From Mesorhizobium koreense (lineage in GTDB: Bacteria > Pseudomonadota > Alphaproteobacteria > Rhizobiales > Rhizobiaceae), in contig NZ_CP134228.1 in assembly GCF_031656215.1 (NCBI RefSeq), positions 2,933,001-2,997,000 on the forward strand: DNA of 64,000 bases, in the 5' to 3' direction. The notes under the pieces are model-generated. The model was not told where the DNA came from, did no database searches, and saw only the letters and a list, made by a program, of their open reading frames with translations. The stretch's first letter is position 1. Each line of letters begins with the position of its first letter. This document shows, in pieces, positions 54,978-64,000 of this stretch. Both the position numbers and the translations under genes were made by a program.

Positions 54978-55007
54978 CCAAAGCCGATCCGGCAGGGTCG
55001 GCTTTGG
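54978..55007. other. Hairpin between the unknown gene and nrdJ
   Basis: A perfect 10-bp stem (54978-54987 with 54998-55007) and a 10-nt loop in the gap. There is no T-run on either strand, so its role as terminator is unclear. Confidence 0.4.
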
Positions 55008-55076
55008 TGTTTCGAGGGGAGGAAATTTCCCTTTAAACGAATTTATGATGCTTTCCCGATTTGTTCCTTTTGCCCT

Positions 55077-55104
55077 TTCGGCCCGATCTTACGACCGGGC
55101 CGAA
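55077..55104 (-). terminator. Hairpin downstream of nrdJ
   Basis: A 9-bp perfect stem (55077-55085 with 55096-55104) and a 10-nt loop start 32 bp after the nrdJ stop. No T-run follows on the minus strand, so it may be a 3'-end hairpin and not a strict terminator. Confidence 0.45.
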
Positions 55105-55135
55105 GCTGTTACGTTTCCGCCGCTAGCAGGTTTCC

Positions 55136-58100
55136 TCAACTACACCCGCTCGTCGCCCCGCAAGTGTCGCACTTCTCGCAGGTGCCGTTGCGCACCATCG
55201 TAAAATTCTGGCATTCCGAGCACATGTTGCCGGTGTAGCCCTGCATGATCGCCTTCTGGCGGCGGGTAGCGGCGACGGCCTTGGCTTCGGCAGCTTCCTT
55301 CGCGGCGTCCTGGGTGAAGAGTTCGGTTGACGCTTCCGCCTGCTCGGTCTCTTCCGCCTCGCGGGCCTTTTCCTCGTAGTCGCGCTTGAAGGCGGTAGCC
55401 TCCTCGGCGAGCGCGGAGATGGTGGGCTTCAGCGCCGTCACCGTCGCGGTGCTGGCGGCCAGCGAACGCACGTTGGAGCCGGAAACGGCCGTGGGGGCGA
55501 CGCGGGTGGGGATGGTCCCGGAGGGCCCCGAACCCCCTGCAAAGCCCTTCGGCTCGCCGCTCGACACGACCTTGAAGGTCTGGCCACGCGTCAGGCCCTT
55601 CGATACCGGCAACCTGCCTTCCGACATGCCGCGCCCGAGCGAGGTGTTGGAGATTTCCGACGGGTCGACATGGGCTAGGTCGTTGCGGCCGAGATAGGAG
55701 ATCGCAAGCTCACGGAAAACATAGTCGATGATCGAGGTCGCGGTCTTGATGGCCTCGTTGCCGATGACCATGCCGGCCGGCTCGAATTTCACGAAGGTGA
55801 AGGCCTCGACATATTCCTCCAGTGGCACGCCGTATTGCAAGCCGAGCGAGATGGCGATGGCGAAATTGTTCATCATCGCGCGGAAGGCGGCGCCTTCCTT
55901 GTGCATGTCGATGAATATCTCGCCGAGCCGCCCGTCGTCGAACTCGCCGGTGCGCAGATAGACCTTGTGCCCGCCGACATTTGCTTTCTGCGTATAGCCC
56001 TTGCGGCGGTTGGGCAGCCGCTCGCGGTCGCGCACCACGCGCTCCACGATGCGCTCGACGATCTTTTCCGTCACCTGCGCGGCGCGGGCGGCACTCGGCG
56101 CCGCGACCAGTTCCTCGACCAGATCGTCCGCCTCCTCGTCATCGTCGGAGAGGAGCGAGGCGTTGAGCGGCTGCGACAGCTTGGAGCCGTCGCGGTAGAG
56201 CGCGTTGGCCTTCAGCGCCAGCTTCCAGGAGAGCATGTAGGCCGACTTGCAGTCCTCGACGGTCGCCTCGTTCGGCATGTTGATGGTCTTGGAGATGGCG
56301 CCCGAGATGAAGGGCTGGGCGGCCGCCATCATGCGGATGTGGCTCTCGACGGAGAGGAAGCGCTTGCCGATCTTGCCGCAGGGCGAGGCGCAGTCGAAGA
56401 CGGGCAGGTGCTCTTCCTTCAGGTGCGGCGCGCCTTCCAGCGTCATCGCCCCGCAGATGTGGATGTTAGCCGCCTCGATCTCCTTCCTGGAGAAGCCGAG
56501 CGCCGGGAGAATTTCGAAGGAGAGGTCGTTCAGCTGCTCGTCGGTGAAGCCGAGCACCTCCTTGCAGAAATCCTCGCCGAGCGTCCATTTGTTGAAGACG
56601 AACTTGATGTCGAAAGCCTGCTTCAGGGCGGCATTCAGCGCGGCGACCTTCTCGTCGGTGAAGCCTTTTGCGCGCAGCGAGCCAGGGTTGACGGCAGGCG
56701 CCTGGTTGAGGTTGCCGTGGCCGACCGCGTAGGCCTCGATTTCGGCGATCTCCGCCTCACCATAGCCGAGCGAGCGCAGCGCCTCCGGCACGGCGCGGTT
56801 GATGATCTTGAAATAGCCGCCGCCGGCGAGCTTCTTGAACTTCACCAGCGCGAAGTCGGGCTCGATGCCGGTCGTGTCGCAGTCCATGACGAGGCCGATC
56901 GTGCCGGTCGGCGCGACGACGGTCGCCTGGGCGTTGCGGAAGCCGTGCTCCTCGCCGAGTTCGATGGCGCGGTCCCACGCGGCGCGGGCATGCTCCACCA
57001 ACTCCTTCTGCCAGATATGATCCGCATTGAGCGGCACCGGATTGACCGAAAGCTTCTCGTAACCGTCGTGCTCGCCATAGGCGGCGCGGCGGTGGTTGCG
57101 CATGACGCGCAGCATGTTCTCGGCGTTGCGGTCGTAGTCCGGGAAGGCGCCGAGCTCGGCTGCCATTTCGGCCGAGGTCGCATAGGCCGTGCCGGTCATG
57201 ATCGCGGTCAGCGAAGCGCAGATGGCGCGGGCCGCATCCGAATCGTAGGGGATGCCGGAGGTCATGAGCAGGCCGCCGATATTGGCGTAGCCGAGGCCGA
57301 GCGTGCGGTATTCATAGGAAAGACGCGCGATCTCCTTAGACGGGAACTGCGCCATCATCACCGACACTTCGAGCACCATCGTCCACAGCCTGACCGAATG
57401 CTCATAGGCCGCGATGTCGATCGTGCCGTCGGCGTTGCGGTAGGTGAGCAGGTTGATCGAGGCAAGGTTGCAGGCCGTGTCGTCGAGGAACATGTATTCC
57501 GAGCACGGGTTCGACGCGCGGATCGGGCCGGCCGCCGGCGAGGTGTGCCAGTCGTTCATCGTCGTGTTGAAATGCAGCCCCGGATCGGCCGAGGCCCAGG
57601 CGGCGTAGCCGATCTTTTCCCACAGCTCCCGCGCCTTTAGCGTCTTGGCCACCTTGCCGTCGATGCGGTTGACGAGGTTCCAGTCGCTGTCGTTCTCGAC
57701 CGCGCGCAGGAAATCCTCCTTCAGCGAGACGGAGTTGTTGGAGTTCTGGCCTGAAACGGTGAGGTAGGCCTCCGAATCCCAGTCCGTGTCATAGGTCTTG
57801 AACGTGATCTGGGTATAGCCCTGCCTGGCGAACTGGATAACGCGCTTGATGGTGTTCTCCGGCACCGCGTCGCGCTTTGCGGCGCGGATGGCGCGCTTGA
57901 GCGCGGTGTTGATCGACGGGTCGAAGCAATCGTCGTCCTGCCCTTCGCAGTTGACGCAGGCCTTCATGATCTCGCCGAGATGCTTCCTGACGATCTTGGA
58001 GCCGGTGACGAGGGCCGCGACCTTCTGCTCCTCGTTCACCTTCCAGTCGATATACTGCTCGATGTCGGGATGATCGATGTCGACAACGACCATCTTGGCC

Positions 58101-58930
58101 GCTCTTCTGGTCGTTCCTCCAGACTTGATGGCGCCGGCGGCGCGGTCGCCGATCTTGAGGAAGCTCATCAGGCCCGACGATTTGCCGCCGCCCGAAAGCC
58201 GTTCGCCTTCGCCGCGCAGGTGCGAGAAGTTGGAGCCGGTGCCGGAGCCGTATTTGAACAGCCGCGCCTCGCGCACCCAAAGGTCCATGATGCCGCCTTC
58301 GTTGACGAGATCGTCGCCGACGGACTGGATGAAGCAGGCATGCGGCTGCGGGTGCTCGTAGGCCGACTTCGACTTCACCAGCTTGCCGGTGAAGGGGTCG
58401 ACATAGAAATGGCCCTGGCTCGGCCCGTCTATGCCGTAGGCCCAATGAAGGCCGGTGTTGAACCATTGCGGGGAATTCGGCGCGACGCGCTGGGTGGCGA
58501 GCATGTAGGCAAGCTCGTCGCGGAAGGCGCGCGCGTCTTCCTCGGAGGCGAAATAGCCGCCCTTCCAGCCCCAATAGGTCCAGGTACCGGCCAGCCGGTC
58601 GAAAACCTGGCGGGCATCGGTCTCCGATCCGTAGCGCTCATTTTCCGGCAGCTTGGCAAGCTCGGCCTCGTCGGCCACGGACCGCCACAGGAAGGAGGGG
58701 ACGGAGGTCTCTTCCACCTTCTTCAACCGCGCGGGGACACCTGCCTTGCGGAAATATTTCTGGGCCAGAACGTCTGTCGCGACCTGGGAGAACTGCGCCG
58801 GCACGTCGATATCGGCCAGCCGGAAGACGATCGAGCCGTCCGGGTTTCTGATCTCGCTCACCGCCTTGCGGAATTCGATCTCCCCGTAGGACGATTGTGA
58901 AGCCTTGGTGAAACGCCGCTCGATGCGCAT
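55136..58930 (-). CDS. nrdJ: Vitamin B12-dependent ribonucleotide reductase (class II)
   Basis: 1264 residues, the full rhizobial length. The active-site motif [21 protein letters not shown] (cut: NPCSE) lies near residue 480, and [14 protein letters not shown] and [11 protein letters not shown] follow. The C-terminal zinc-type tail CSECQNF...CEKCDTCGA provides the redox relay. It reduces ribonucleotides to deoxyribonucleotides with adenosylcobalamin in place of oxygen or iron, supporting growth with little oxygen. Two candidate NrdR boxes lie about 235-280 bp upstream. The ATG has a GAGGAAAAGGG ribosome site. Confidence 0.97.
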   Translation of the reverse strand: MRIERRFTKASQSSYGEIEFRKAVSEIRNPDGSIVFRLADIDVPAQFSQVATDVLAQKYFRKAGVPARLKKVEETSVPSFLWRSVADEAELAKLPENERYGSETDARQVFDRLAGTWTYWGWKGGYFASEEDARAFRDELAYMLATQRVAPNSPQWFNTGLHWAYGIDGPSQGHFYVDPFTGKLVKSKSAYEHPQPHACFIQSVGDDLVNEGGIMDLWVREARLFKYGSGTGSNFSHLRGEGERLSGGGKSSGLMSFLKIGDRAAGAIKSGGTTRRAAKMVVVDIDHPDIEQYIDWKVNEEQKVAALVTGSKIVRKHLGEIMKACVNCEGQDDDCFDPSINTALKRAIRAAKRDAVPENTIKRVIQFARQGYTQITFKTYDTDWDSEAYLTVSGQNSNNSVSLKEDFLRAVENDSDWNLVNRIDGKVAKTLKARELWEKIGYAAWASADPGLHFNTTMNDWHTSPAAGPIRASNPCSEYMFLDDTACNLASINLLTYRNADGTIDIAAYEHSVRLWTMVLEVSVMMAQFPSKEIARLSYEYRTLGLGYANIGGLLMTSGIPYDSDAARAICASLTAIMTGTAYATSAEMAAELGAFPDYDRNAENMLRVMRNHRRAAYGEHDGYEKLSVNPVPLNADHIWQKELVEHARAAWDRAIELGEEHGFRNAQATVVAPTGTIGLVMDCDTTGIEPDFALVKFKKLAGGGYFKIINRAVPEALRSLGYGEAEIAEIEAYAVGHGNLNQAPAVNPGSLRAKGFTDEKVAALNAALKQAFDIKFVFNKWTLGEDFCKEVLGFTDEQLNDLSFEILPALGFSRKEIEAANIHICGAMTLEGAPHLKEEHLPVFDCASPCGKIGKRFLSVESHIRMMAAAQPFISGAISKTINMPNEATVEDCKSAYMLSWKLALKANALYRDGSKLSQPLNASLLSDDDEEADDLVEELVAAPSAARAAQVTEKIVERIVERVVRDRERLPNRRKGYTQKANVGGHKVYLRTGEFDDGRLGEIFIDMHKEGAAFRAMMNNFAIAISLGLQYGVPLEEYVEAFTFVKFEPAGMVIGNEAIKTATSIIDYVFRELAISYLGRNDLAHVDPSEISNTSLGRGMSEGRLPVSKGLTRGQTFKVVSSGEPKGFAGGSGPSGTIPTRVAPTAVSGSNVRSLAASTATVTALKPTISALAEEATAFKRDYEEKAREAEETEQAEASTELFTQDAAKEAAEAKAVAATRRQKAIMQGYTGNMCSECQNFTMVRNGTCEKCDTCGATSGCS

Positions 58931-59164
58931 TTTCGTGGTCCCTTTTCCTCGTCAATATATAGCGCTTTTTGAAGGCGATTTCCGCCCAATTCGACAAGCG
59001 CAAGTCCGCACCCACCAACCATCCGAAGATGGCCGGCTCTCCATGTTTCGCAGTCGCCCGCCGCCTTGCACCTGAAAGCCCCGATCGGGCTTTCCCGCCT
59101 TGCTGCGAACCCACCGCGGGTTCTTTTGGAACTCTGTCCCGTCCCGATTCCCCGAACGGGAACT

Positions 59165-59211
59165 AAACCGTATCTAGTGCCAAGCGTGGATGCAAACACT
59201 AAATATAGTGT
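59165..59211 (-). promoter_or_regulatory. Tandem NrdR boxes upstream of nrdJ
   Basis: 59196-59211 reads ACACTAAATATAGTGT, very near the NrdR consensus palindrome (acaCwAtATaTwGtgt). A second, degenerate copy (10 of 16 matches) lies at 59165-59180. Their starts are 31 bp apart, about three helical turns, the spacing known for NrdR-bound pairs. NrdR represses ribonucleotide reductase genes when dATP is abundant. Confidence 0.75.
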
Positions 59212-59715
59212 TAACGCTAAATTTTACCAGCCCGGCTAACGACCCCCGAACTATCCGCAAACCGCACCTTTCCCGCCAATCCCCACGATGGCGGAATACC
59301 CGGAAACGCATCGAAATCTGGAAAAAAGACCGGCCTCGGAACTCTCCGGCCGCGCCGCGAACAGCAGCGCATAACCCATAAGAAGCGACTCGCTCGAAGC
59401 CGTCAAGGACTCGTTTTGCGACATTGGCATGACGCAACATCTTGTGGGCGAGGGGTGTGGATATCGGGGACTGGAAGGGCGCTTGTGATGCCCCGGCCGA
59501 TCCCTATATTTGCGGGGAACGTCCGATCGCCACGGTCGCCGAGCAATTCCGATCCAGTCGGATCGCTTGCAGACGGGATGCCGTTGAACTTCGCGATTCG
59601 GTCAACAGACTGGCAAGCTTATGATCCTAGTATGGTTTTTGGGTCTGGAATTCGTTGACCGGCGGTGATGGGGTCGCAGCGAATTTCACATCGCCGTACT
59701 AGCGGGGGAAGCATC
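59212..59715. other. Intergenic region between nrdJ and the flavin reductase gene
   Basis: About 500 bp without a convincing gene. Short open frames occur on both strands but have no ribosome site or recognised product. The left edge contains the NrdR boxes and the probable nrdJ promoter. I see nothing further I can name. Confidence 0.6.
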
Positions 59716-60210
59716 TTGCTGAAGAAGAACGAAATCCAGCCGCGGCTTTACCGCGACGCCATGGCGAATTTCGCCGGCCACGTGCATATCGTGACGACCG
59801 ACGGGCCGGCCGGCCGCCGCGGCACGACGGTTATCGCGGCCTGCTCGGTCTCGGACGATCCGCCGACCGTGCTTGTCTGCCTGATGCGGACTAATCCGGC
59901 CAATGATGTTTTCGCCGAGAACGGCGTTTTCGCGCTGAACACGCTCGGCCACCATCACGAGGGGCTGGCGAATGCCTTTTCCGGCCTGGGCAGGCTTACG
60001 CAGGACGACCGATTCGCCCGGGCCGAGTGGGACACGATCTCGACCGGCGCGCCGACGCTTGTCGATGCCCTCTCGGTCTTCGACTGCCGGATCATCGAGG
60101 CGAAGGACGTGGCGACGCACCGTGTGCTTTTTGGCAAGGTGACAGGGCTGCGTGTCGGGAATAAGGTCCGGCCGCTCATCTATCACGATCGCGGCTATCA
60201 CGGTCTCTGA
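59716..60210 (+). CDS. Flavin reductase-like protein
   Basis: 164 residues from the TTG at 59716, preceded by a GGGGGAA ribosome site. An upstream GTG at 59665 is possible. Family markers include YRDAMANFAGHVHIVTTDG, RRGTTVIAACSVSDDPPT, LMRTNPANDVFAENGVFALN and LFGKVTGL. Such proteins reduce FMN with NAD(P)H and often supply flavin to a monooxygenase. It lies 24 bp before the MoxR gene, and may serve that cluster. Confidence 0.88.
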   Translation: MLKKNEIQPRLYRDAMANFAGHVHIVTTDGPAGRRGTTVIAACSVSDDPPTVLVCLMRTNPANDVFAENGVFALNTLGHHHEGLANAFSGLGRLTQDDRFARAEWDTISTGAPTLVDALSVFDCRIIEAKDVATHRVLFGKVTGLRVGNKVRPLIYHDRGYHGL

Positions 60211-60234
60211 CCGTATTTCCGCTTGGAGTTTTCG

Positions 60235-61167
60235 ATGCCTGACCTGAAACCGCGCGCCGCTCCTCAATCCATCGAGGAGACGCTATCGCTTCTCGAAGGC
60301 GCCGACTACGTTGCCGACCGCGCGCTGGCGACGGTGCTTTTCCTTGCGCTGAAGATGAGGCGGCCGCTGTTCCTCGAGGGCGAGGCCGGCGTCGGTAAGA
60401 CCGAGATCGCCAAGGTCCTGGCCTCCGCGCTCGGCCGGCGGCTCATCCGCCTGCAATGCTATGAGGGGCTCGACGTCTCCTCGGCGGTCTATGAGTGGAA
60501 CTACGCCGCTCAGATGATCGAAATCCGCATGGAAGAAGCTTCGGGCTCGGTCGACCGCTCGGCGATGGAGAGGAACGTCTTTTCGGAGCGCTACCTGATC
60601 CGGCGTCCGGTACTCGATGCGCTGACGGGTGAAGTGGGCGCGGCGCCCGTCTTTCTCATCGACGAACTCGATCGCACCGACGAGGCTTTCGAGGCTTTCC
60701 TGCTTGAAATCCTCTCCGACTATCAGGTGACGGTACCGGAACTCGGCACGATCAAGGCGAAAGAGCCGCCGATCGTCATCATCACCACCAACCGCACGCG
60801 CGAAATCCACGATGCGCTGAAGCGGCGCTGCCTCTATCACTGGCTCGATTATCCGGAAGCCGAGCGGGAACTCGAGATCGTCCGGCGCAAGGTGCCGGAC
60901 GCCAACCGCCGGCTTTCGGCCGAATTGGTACGTTTCATCCAGAAGCTGCGCGAGATCGAGCTGTTCAAGGTGCCGGGGGTGGCCGAAACCATCGACTGGG
61001 CAAGCGCGCTTACCGAACTCGACAAGGTGGCGCTCGACCCCGAGACAGTTTCCGACACGATCGGCGTGCTTTTGAAATACCAGGACGACATCGCGAAGAT
61101 CGAACAGGGCGAAGGCCGCCGCATCCTGAAGGAAGTGAAGGCGGAACTTTCGACCGCGGCGGAGTAG
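60235..61167 (+). CDS. MoxR-type AAA+ ATPase (CoxD-like)
   Basis: 310 residues from the ATG at 60235. Walker A LEGEAGVGKTEIAK (about residue 47), Walker B VFLIDELDRTDEAFEAF (about 140), and sensor region IITTNRTREIHDALKRRC are intact. MoxR proteins of this group work with VWA-domain partners to insert metal cofactors into molybdenum hydroxylases such as CO dehydrogenase. Downstream is a VWA gene and XdhC genes, which fits this role. Confidence 0.93.
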   Translation: MPDLKPRAAPQSIEETLSLLEGADYVADRALATVLFLALKMRRPLFLEGEAGVGKTEIAKVLASALGRRLIRLQCYEGLDVSSAVYEWNYAAQMIEIRMEEASGSVDRSAMERNVFSERYLIRRPVLDALTGEVGAAPVFLIDELDRTDEAFEAFLLEILSDYQVTVPELGTIKAKEPPIVIITTNRTREIHDALKRRCLYHWLDYPEAERELEIVRRKVPDANRRLSAELVRFIQKLREIELFKVPGVAETIDWASALTELDKVALDPETVSDTIGVLLKYQDDIAKIEQGEGRRILKEVKAELSTAAE

Positions 61168-61197
61168 AGGTTAGCCGCTGATGTTGGCGCTCTGTCA

Positions 61198-61358
61198 CAC
61201 CCCCCTCTGTCCTGCCGGACATCTCCCCCTCAAGGGGGGAGATCACGCTCGCGTCGATGCCGGTCTAAATCGCCGACTTCGCAGAATTCGTGCGGCGGAA
61301 ACGGCAAAGATGATCTCCCCCCTTGAGGGGGAGATGTCCGGCAGGACAGAGGGGGGTG
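61198..61358. repeat. Palindromic intergenic repeat, copy 1 (48-bp arms)
   Basis: 61198-61245 and 61311-61358 are perfect 48-bp inverted copies. Each arm itself contains a smaller palindrome around CCCCCTCAAGGGGG. A related copy is at 62983-63143. This is typical of dispersed rhizobial intergenic mosaic-type elements. It lies between the MoxR and VWA genes and might end or attenuate transcription. Confidence 0.9.
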
Positions 61359-61377
61359 CGAAAGGGCACGGGCCCCG

Positions 61378-62598
61378 ATGAATATCTCCACCGCCAACCC
61401 CGACGGCCGGCTTGCCGACAACATCATCTATTTCGCCCGCACGCTGAGGAAGGCGGGCATGCGGGTCGGTCCCGCCGCCGTGGTCGATGCGATCGACGCG
61501 GTGCTGGCGGCCGGCATCGGCAATCGTGACGATTTCTATTGGACGCTGCATTCCGTACTGGTCACGCGGCATGAAGACCATGCCGTCTTCGACGAGGCTT
61601 TCCGGCTGTTCTGGAAATCGCGCGAACTGATCGAGAAAATGCTGGCCATGTTCTCGCCGGTCGCGCCCGATCGTCGGGAAAAGGAAAAGCCACGCGCCGC
61701 CGAGCAGCGGGTCAGCGAGGCGCTGTTCGAAGGACACAAGGGCAAGGGGCCTGACGAAATCCCAGAGATCGAGGTCGATGCGCGCTTTACCGTCTCCGGC
61801 AACGAAGTCCTGCGCCAGAAGGATTTCGCCCAGATGAGCGCGGCCGAGCTTGCCGAGGCGCGGCAGGCGATCGCCAGGCTGACCCTGCCGCACGATTTCG
61901 TCCGGACCCGCCGCTTCAAGGCCGACCCGCGCGGCCGCCGCGTCGATCAGCGCGCGATGATGCGCTCGGCGCTGAGGACCGGCGGCGATCTGATCCTGCC
62001 CAAATTCCGCTCGCCGCGCGAAATCCACCCCCCGCTGGTCGTGCTGGCCGACATTTCCGGCTCGATGAGCCAGTACACGCGCATCTTCCTGCATTTCCTG
62101 CATGCGCTGACGGAAAAGCGGCGGCGCGTGCACACATTCGTCTTCGGCACGCGGCTGACCAACATTTCCCGGCAGATGCGCCATCGCGATCCCGACGAAG
62201 CGCTCGCCGACTGCTCCAAGGCGGTGAAGGACTGGTCCGGCGGCACCCGCATCGGCGATACGCTTGCCGAATTCAACCGGCTCTGGTCCCGCCGTGTCCT
62301 CGGGCAGGGGGCGACGGTGCTGCTCATCACCGACGGGCTGGAGCGCGACGACGTCGCCGGTCTCTCGGCCGAGATGGAGCGGCTGCACAAATCCTGTCGC
62401 CGGCTTGTCTGGCTCAATCCGCTGTTGCGCTTCGAAGGGTTCGAGGCCAAGGCGCGCGGCGTGCGTGCGATGCTGCCGCATGTTGACGAATTCCGCGCCG
62501 TGCATACCTTGAATGCTCTATCCGACCTTTGCGCCTCGCTTTCGGCCGACAATGGACACATCGCCGATCCACGGGCATGGCTGGCGAAGGCCGCCTGA
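61378..62598 (+). CDS. VWA domain-containing protein (CoxE-like)
   Basis: 406 residues. The C-terminal VWA domain begins PLVVLADISGSMSQYTR (about residue 218), with the MIDAS-type D-x-S-x-S, and contains GGTRIGDTLAEFNR and LITDGLERDD. The N-terminal part is helical (ARTLRKAGMRVGPAAVVDAI). With the MoxR ATPase it forms the chaperone pair for molybdoenzyme metal-site maturation. Confidence 0.93.
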   Translation: MNISTANPDGRLADNIIYFARTLRKAGMRVGPAAVVDAIDAVLAAGIGNRDDFYWTLHSVLVTRHEDHAVFDEAFRLFWKSRELIEKMLAMFSPVAPDRREKEKPRAAEQRVSEALFEGHKGKGPDEIPEIEVDARFTVSGNEVLRQKDFAQMSAAELAEARQAIARLTLPHDFVRTRRFKADPRGRRVDQRAMMRSALRTGGDLILPKFRSPREIHPPLVVLADISGSMSQYTRIFLHFLHALTEKRRRVHTFVFGTRLTNISRQMRHRDPDEALADCSKAVKDWSGGTRIGDTLAEFNRLWSRRVLGQGATVLLITDGLERDDVAGLSAEMERLHKSCRRLVWLNPLLRFEGFEAKARGVRAMLPHVDEFRAVHTLNALSDLCASLSADNGHIADPRAWLAKAA

Positions 62599-62613
62599 TG
62601 AAGGAGATCCGTC

Positions 62614-62952
62614 ATGGAAAACGCGACCATGCTTGAGGGTGGGCAGGACCCGCTGTTCATTGCCGAAAACTGGATGAAGGACGGGCGTGACGTGGCGATC
62701 GCCACGGTCGTCGAGACCTGGGGATCTGCCCCGCGCCCGGTCGGCAGCCACCTCGTTATCGACCGCGAAGGCAATTTCCAGGGCTCGGTATCGGGCGGCT
62801 GCGTCGAGGGCGAGGTGGTGACCGAGGCGCTCGACGTGCTCGAAACCGGCAAGCCGCGCATGCTGGAATTCGGCGTGGCCGACGAGACGGCGTGGCGCGC
62901 GGGCCTCTCCTGCGGTGGCCGCATCAAGGTCTATGTCGAGCGGCTGGGCTAA
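62614..62952 (+). CDS. XdhC family protein, N-terminal half (CoxI-like)
   Basis: 112 residues with an AAGGAG ribosome site. It contains ATVVETWGSAPRPVGSHL, then GSVSGGCVEGEVV and GLSCGGRIKVYVE, typical of the first domain of XdhC, which binds and sulfurates molybdenum cofactor before insertion. The Rossmann half is a separate gene at 63181. The palindromic repeat copy 2 lies between the halves. Confidence 0.92.
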   Translation: MENATMLEGGQDPLFIAENWMKDGRDVAIATVVETWGSAPRPVGSHLVIDREGNFQGSVSGGCVEGEVVTEALDVLETGKPRMLEFGVADETAWRAGLSCGGRIKVYVERLG

Positions 62953-62982
62953 GCTGGGCGGGAGACCTTCGTTGATCGATTT

Positions 62983-63143
62983 CACCCCCCTCTGTCCTGC
63001 CGGACATCTCCCCCTCAAGGGGGGAGATCGGTTTTCATCGCTGCCTCCGTCTGTTTCTGAAATTGCAGAAAAAGGGGGCAGTCAGCGCGGCCAGCTGATC
63101 TCCCCCCTTGAGGGGGAGATGTCCGGCAGGACAGAGGAGGGTA
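62983..63143. repeat. Palindromic intergenic repeat, copy 2 (47-bp arms)
   Basis: 62983-63029 and 63097-63143 are inverted copies with two mismatches, and both are nearly identical to the arms of copy 1 at 61198-61358. The internal loop differs between the two copies. It is placed between the two XdhC genes. Confidence 0.9.
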
Positions 63144-63180
63144 ACACAGGGCGCTATACCGGCAAGATGGAGGCGTTCTG

Positions 63181-63891
63181 ATGGACCCGAACCTTCTCAA
63201 GAAGCTGAACGCTGAACGCCAGGCGCGGCGCGCGGCGATCCTCGTTACCGATCTCGGCGACGGCCGCGACCGGCTGGTGCGGGAAGGCGACGCGGTATCG
63301 GGCGAACTCGGCGCAGCGCTTCAAAAGGTGTTCCGGTCGGGCAAATCCGGCACGATCGAGGCGGAAGGCCGGAATTTCTTCCTCAACGCGCATTTGCCGC
63401 CGCCGAGGCTGGTGGCGATCGGTGCGGTCCATATCAGTCAGGCACTGGCCCCGATGGCGAGGATCGCGGGCTTCGATATCGAGATCATCGATCCGCGCAC
63501 GGCCTTCGCCACCGAAGCGCGCTTTCCCGACGTGCCGCTTTTCGCCGAATGGCCGGAGGATGTGCTGAAGAGGCGGCCTTTCGACGCCTATACCGGCGTA
63601 GCGGCGCTGACGCACGACCCGAAGATCGACGATTTCGCGCTTAAATCGGCGCTGAAAACGGGCTGTTTCTATATCGGCGCGCTCGGCAGCCGCAAGACGC
63701 ATGCGAAGCGGGTCGAGCGGCTGACGGCCATGGGCGTGACGGCCGAAGAGATCGGCCGCATCCATTCGCCGATAGGCATCAATATCAGTGCGGCGAGCCC
63801 GGCGGAGATCGCGGTGGCGGTGCTCGCCGAGATCATCGCCGCGTTCCGCTCGCGCGGCATGGCGGCGGAGACGACGGAGAAAGCAGCGTGA
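63181..63891 (+). CDS. XdhC family protein, Rossmann half
   Basis: 236 residues. Features are RLVAIGAVHISQALAPMARI near residue 77, a nucleotide-binding strand-turn, then LTHDPKIDDFAL, YIGALGSRKTHAKRV and IHSPIGINISAASPAEIAV, which closes the XdhC family. It should deliver cofactor to a xanthine or CO dehydrogenase-type enzyme with the preceding half. It overlaps the next gene by 4 bp. Confidence 0.93.
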   Translation: MDPNLLKKLNAERQARRAAILVTDLGDGRDRLVREGDAVSGELGAALQKVFRSGKSGTIEAEGRNFFLNAHLPPPRLVAIGAVHISQALAPMARIAGFDIEIIDPRTAFATEARFPDVPLFAEWPEDVLKRRPFDAYTGVAALTHDPKIDDFALKSALKTGCFYIGALGSRKTHAKRVERLTAMGVTAEEIGRIHSPIGINISAASPAEIAVAVLAEIIAAFRSRGMAAETTEKAA

Positions 63892-64000
63892 GGTTCGGAC
63901 CGATCCCGATAGAGGACGCCGAAGGCGCGATCCTTGCGCATGCGACCACCGCCGGCGAGAGGCGATTGCGCAAGGCGCATCGGCTGACAGCCGAGGATGT
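63888..64000 (+). CDS. Molybdopterin-binding/MobA-like protein, partial at window edge
   Basis: Only the first 37 residues are inside the window, from a GTG that overlaps the XdhC stop. The beginning (RFGPIPIEDAEGAILAHAT, then LRKAHRLTAEDV) matches the start of molybdopterin-binding proteins related to MoeA or to fused molybdopterin-binding/nucleotidyltransferase proteins. It fits the cofactor-maturation cluster. Confidence 0.8.
   Translation, partial: MRFGPIPIEDAEGAILAHATTAGERRLRKAHRLTAED

Noticed and set aside
55835-57640. Plus-strand open frame of about 600 codons opposite nrdJ
   Set aside because: Shadow of nrdJ. The minus-strand protein has all class II reductase motifs.
58931-59164. 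Cobalamin riboswitch in the nrdJ leader
   Set aside because: I looked for the B12 box and surrounding conserved blocks on the minus strand and saw only weak partial matches. A covariance search would be decisive.
59174-59440. Minus-strand open frame of 88 codons over the NrdR boxes
   Set aside because: It includes the operator sequence itself and lacks a ribosome site, so it is unlikely to be a gene.

Overview
The window is high-GC chromosomal DNA from an alphaproteobacterium, most likely a Hyphomicrobiales (Rhizobiales) member of the Phyllobacteriaceae/Mesorhizobium type. This rests on gene neighbourhoods (nagZ-scpA-scpB-tatABC; gyrA-coaD-two cyclophilins-queA-tgt), an NDUFS4-like gene beside tRNA genes, a B12-dependent ribonucleotide reductase, and large GC-rich palindromic intergenic repeats. 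Genus is inference; no rRNA is present.

Layout. 1-8.4 kb: alanine dehydrogenase with a divergent Lrp-type regulator, type II NADH dehydrogenase, a Tat-exported 3'-nucleotidase/cyclic phosphodiesterase, a MOSC protein, small proteins, tRNA-Arg(TCT), an NDUFS4-like gene and tRNA-Pro(TGG). 8.37-26.10 kb: an integrated phage-like element of about 17.7 kb bounded by a perfect 45-bp direct repeat covering the 5' half of tRNA-Pro. It carries a coupled HK97-type operon (portal, protease, capsid, tail tube, chaperone, HNH, gpM-like protein, connectors, terminases, tape measure), then a hairpin-rich non-coding stretch, small unknown genes, a low-GC cargo segment with a zinc-ribbon/HEPN-like protein, a RAMA-like protein, and overlapping excisionase and integrase genes. 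No recognisable lysis, replication, repressor or tail-tip genes were seen.

26.2-31.5 kb: a molybdopterin oxidoreductase, a DMT exporter, two small proteins and CcdA. 31.6-40.6 kb: amino-sugar and peptidoglycan supply (glmU, glmS, nagZ), condensin partners scpA/scpB, tatABC, then about 1 kb without a credible gene but with a 53-bp-arm inverted repeat. 40.6-54 kb: gyrA, a small membrane protein, a CBS protein, a LysE exporter, coaD, two cyclophilins, queA-tgt, a MerR regulator, a GH25 lysozyme-like lipoprotein, a YghU-like thiol reductase and an MFS transporter. 54-64 kb: an unknown protein with a Cys/His pair resembling deamidase toxins, nrdJ preceded by two candidate NrdR boxes one 31-bp step apart, a flavin reductase, and a maturation cluster for xanthine-dehydrogenase/CO-dehydrogenase-type molybdoenzymes (MoxR ATPase, VWA protein, two XdhC halves, start of a molybdopterin-binding protein) interrupted by two copies of a 47-48-bp-arm palindromic repeat.

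The most notable items are the compact, re-ordered phage-like element and the way it replaces the promoter and 5' half of tRNA-Pro; its candidate structured RNA and zinc-ribbon/HEPN-like cargo gene; and a tRNA-guanine transglycosylase that has lost three of its four usual zinc ligands.
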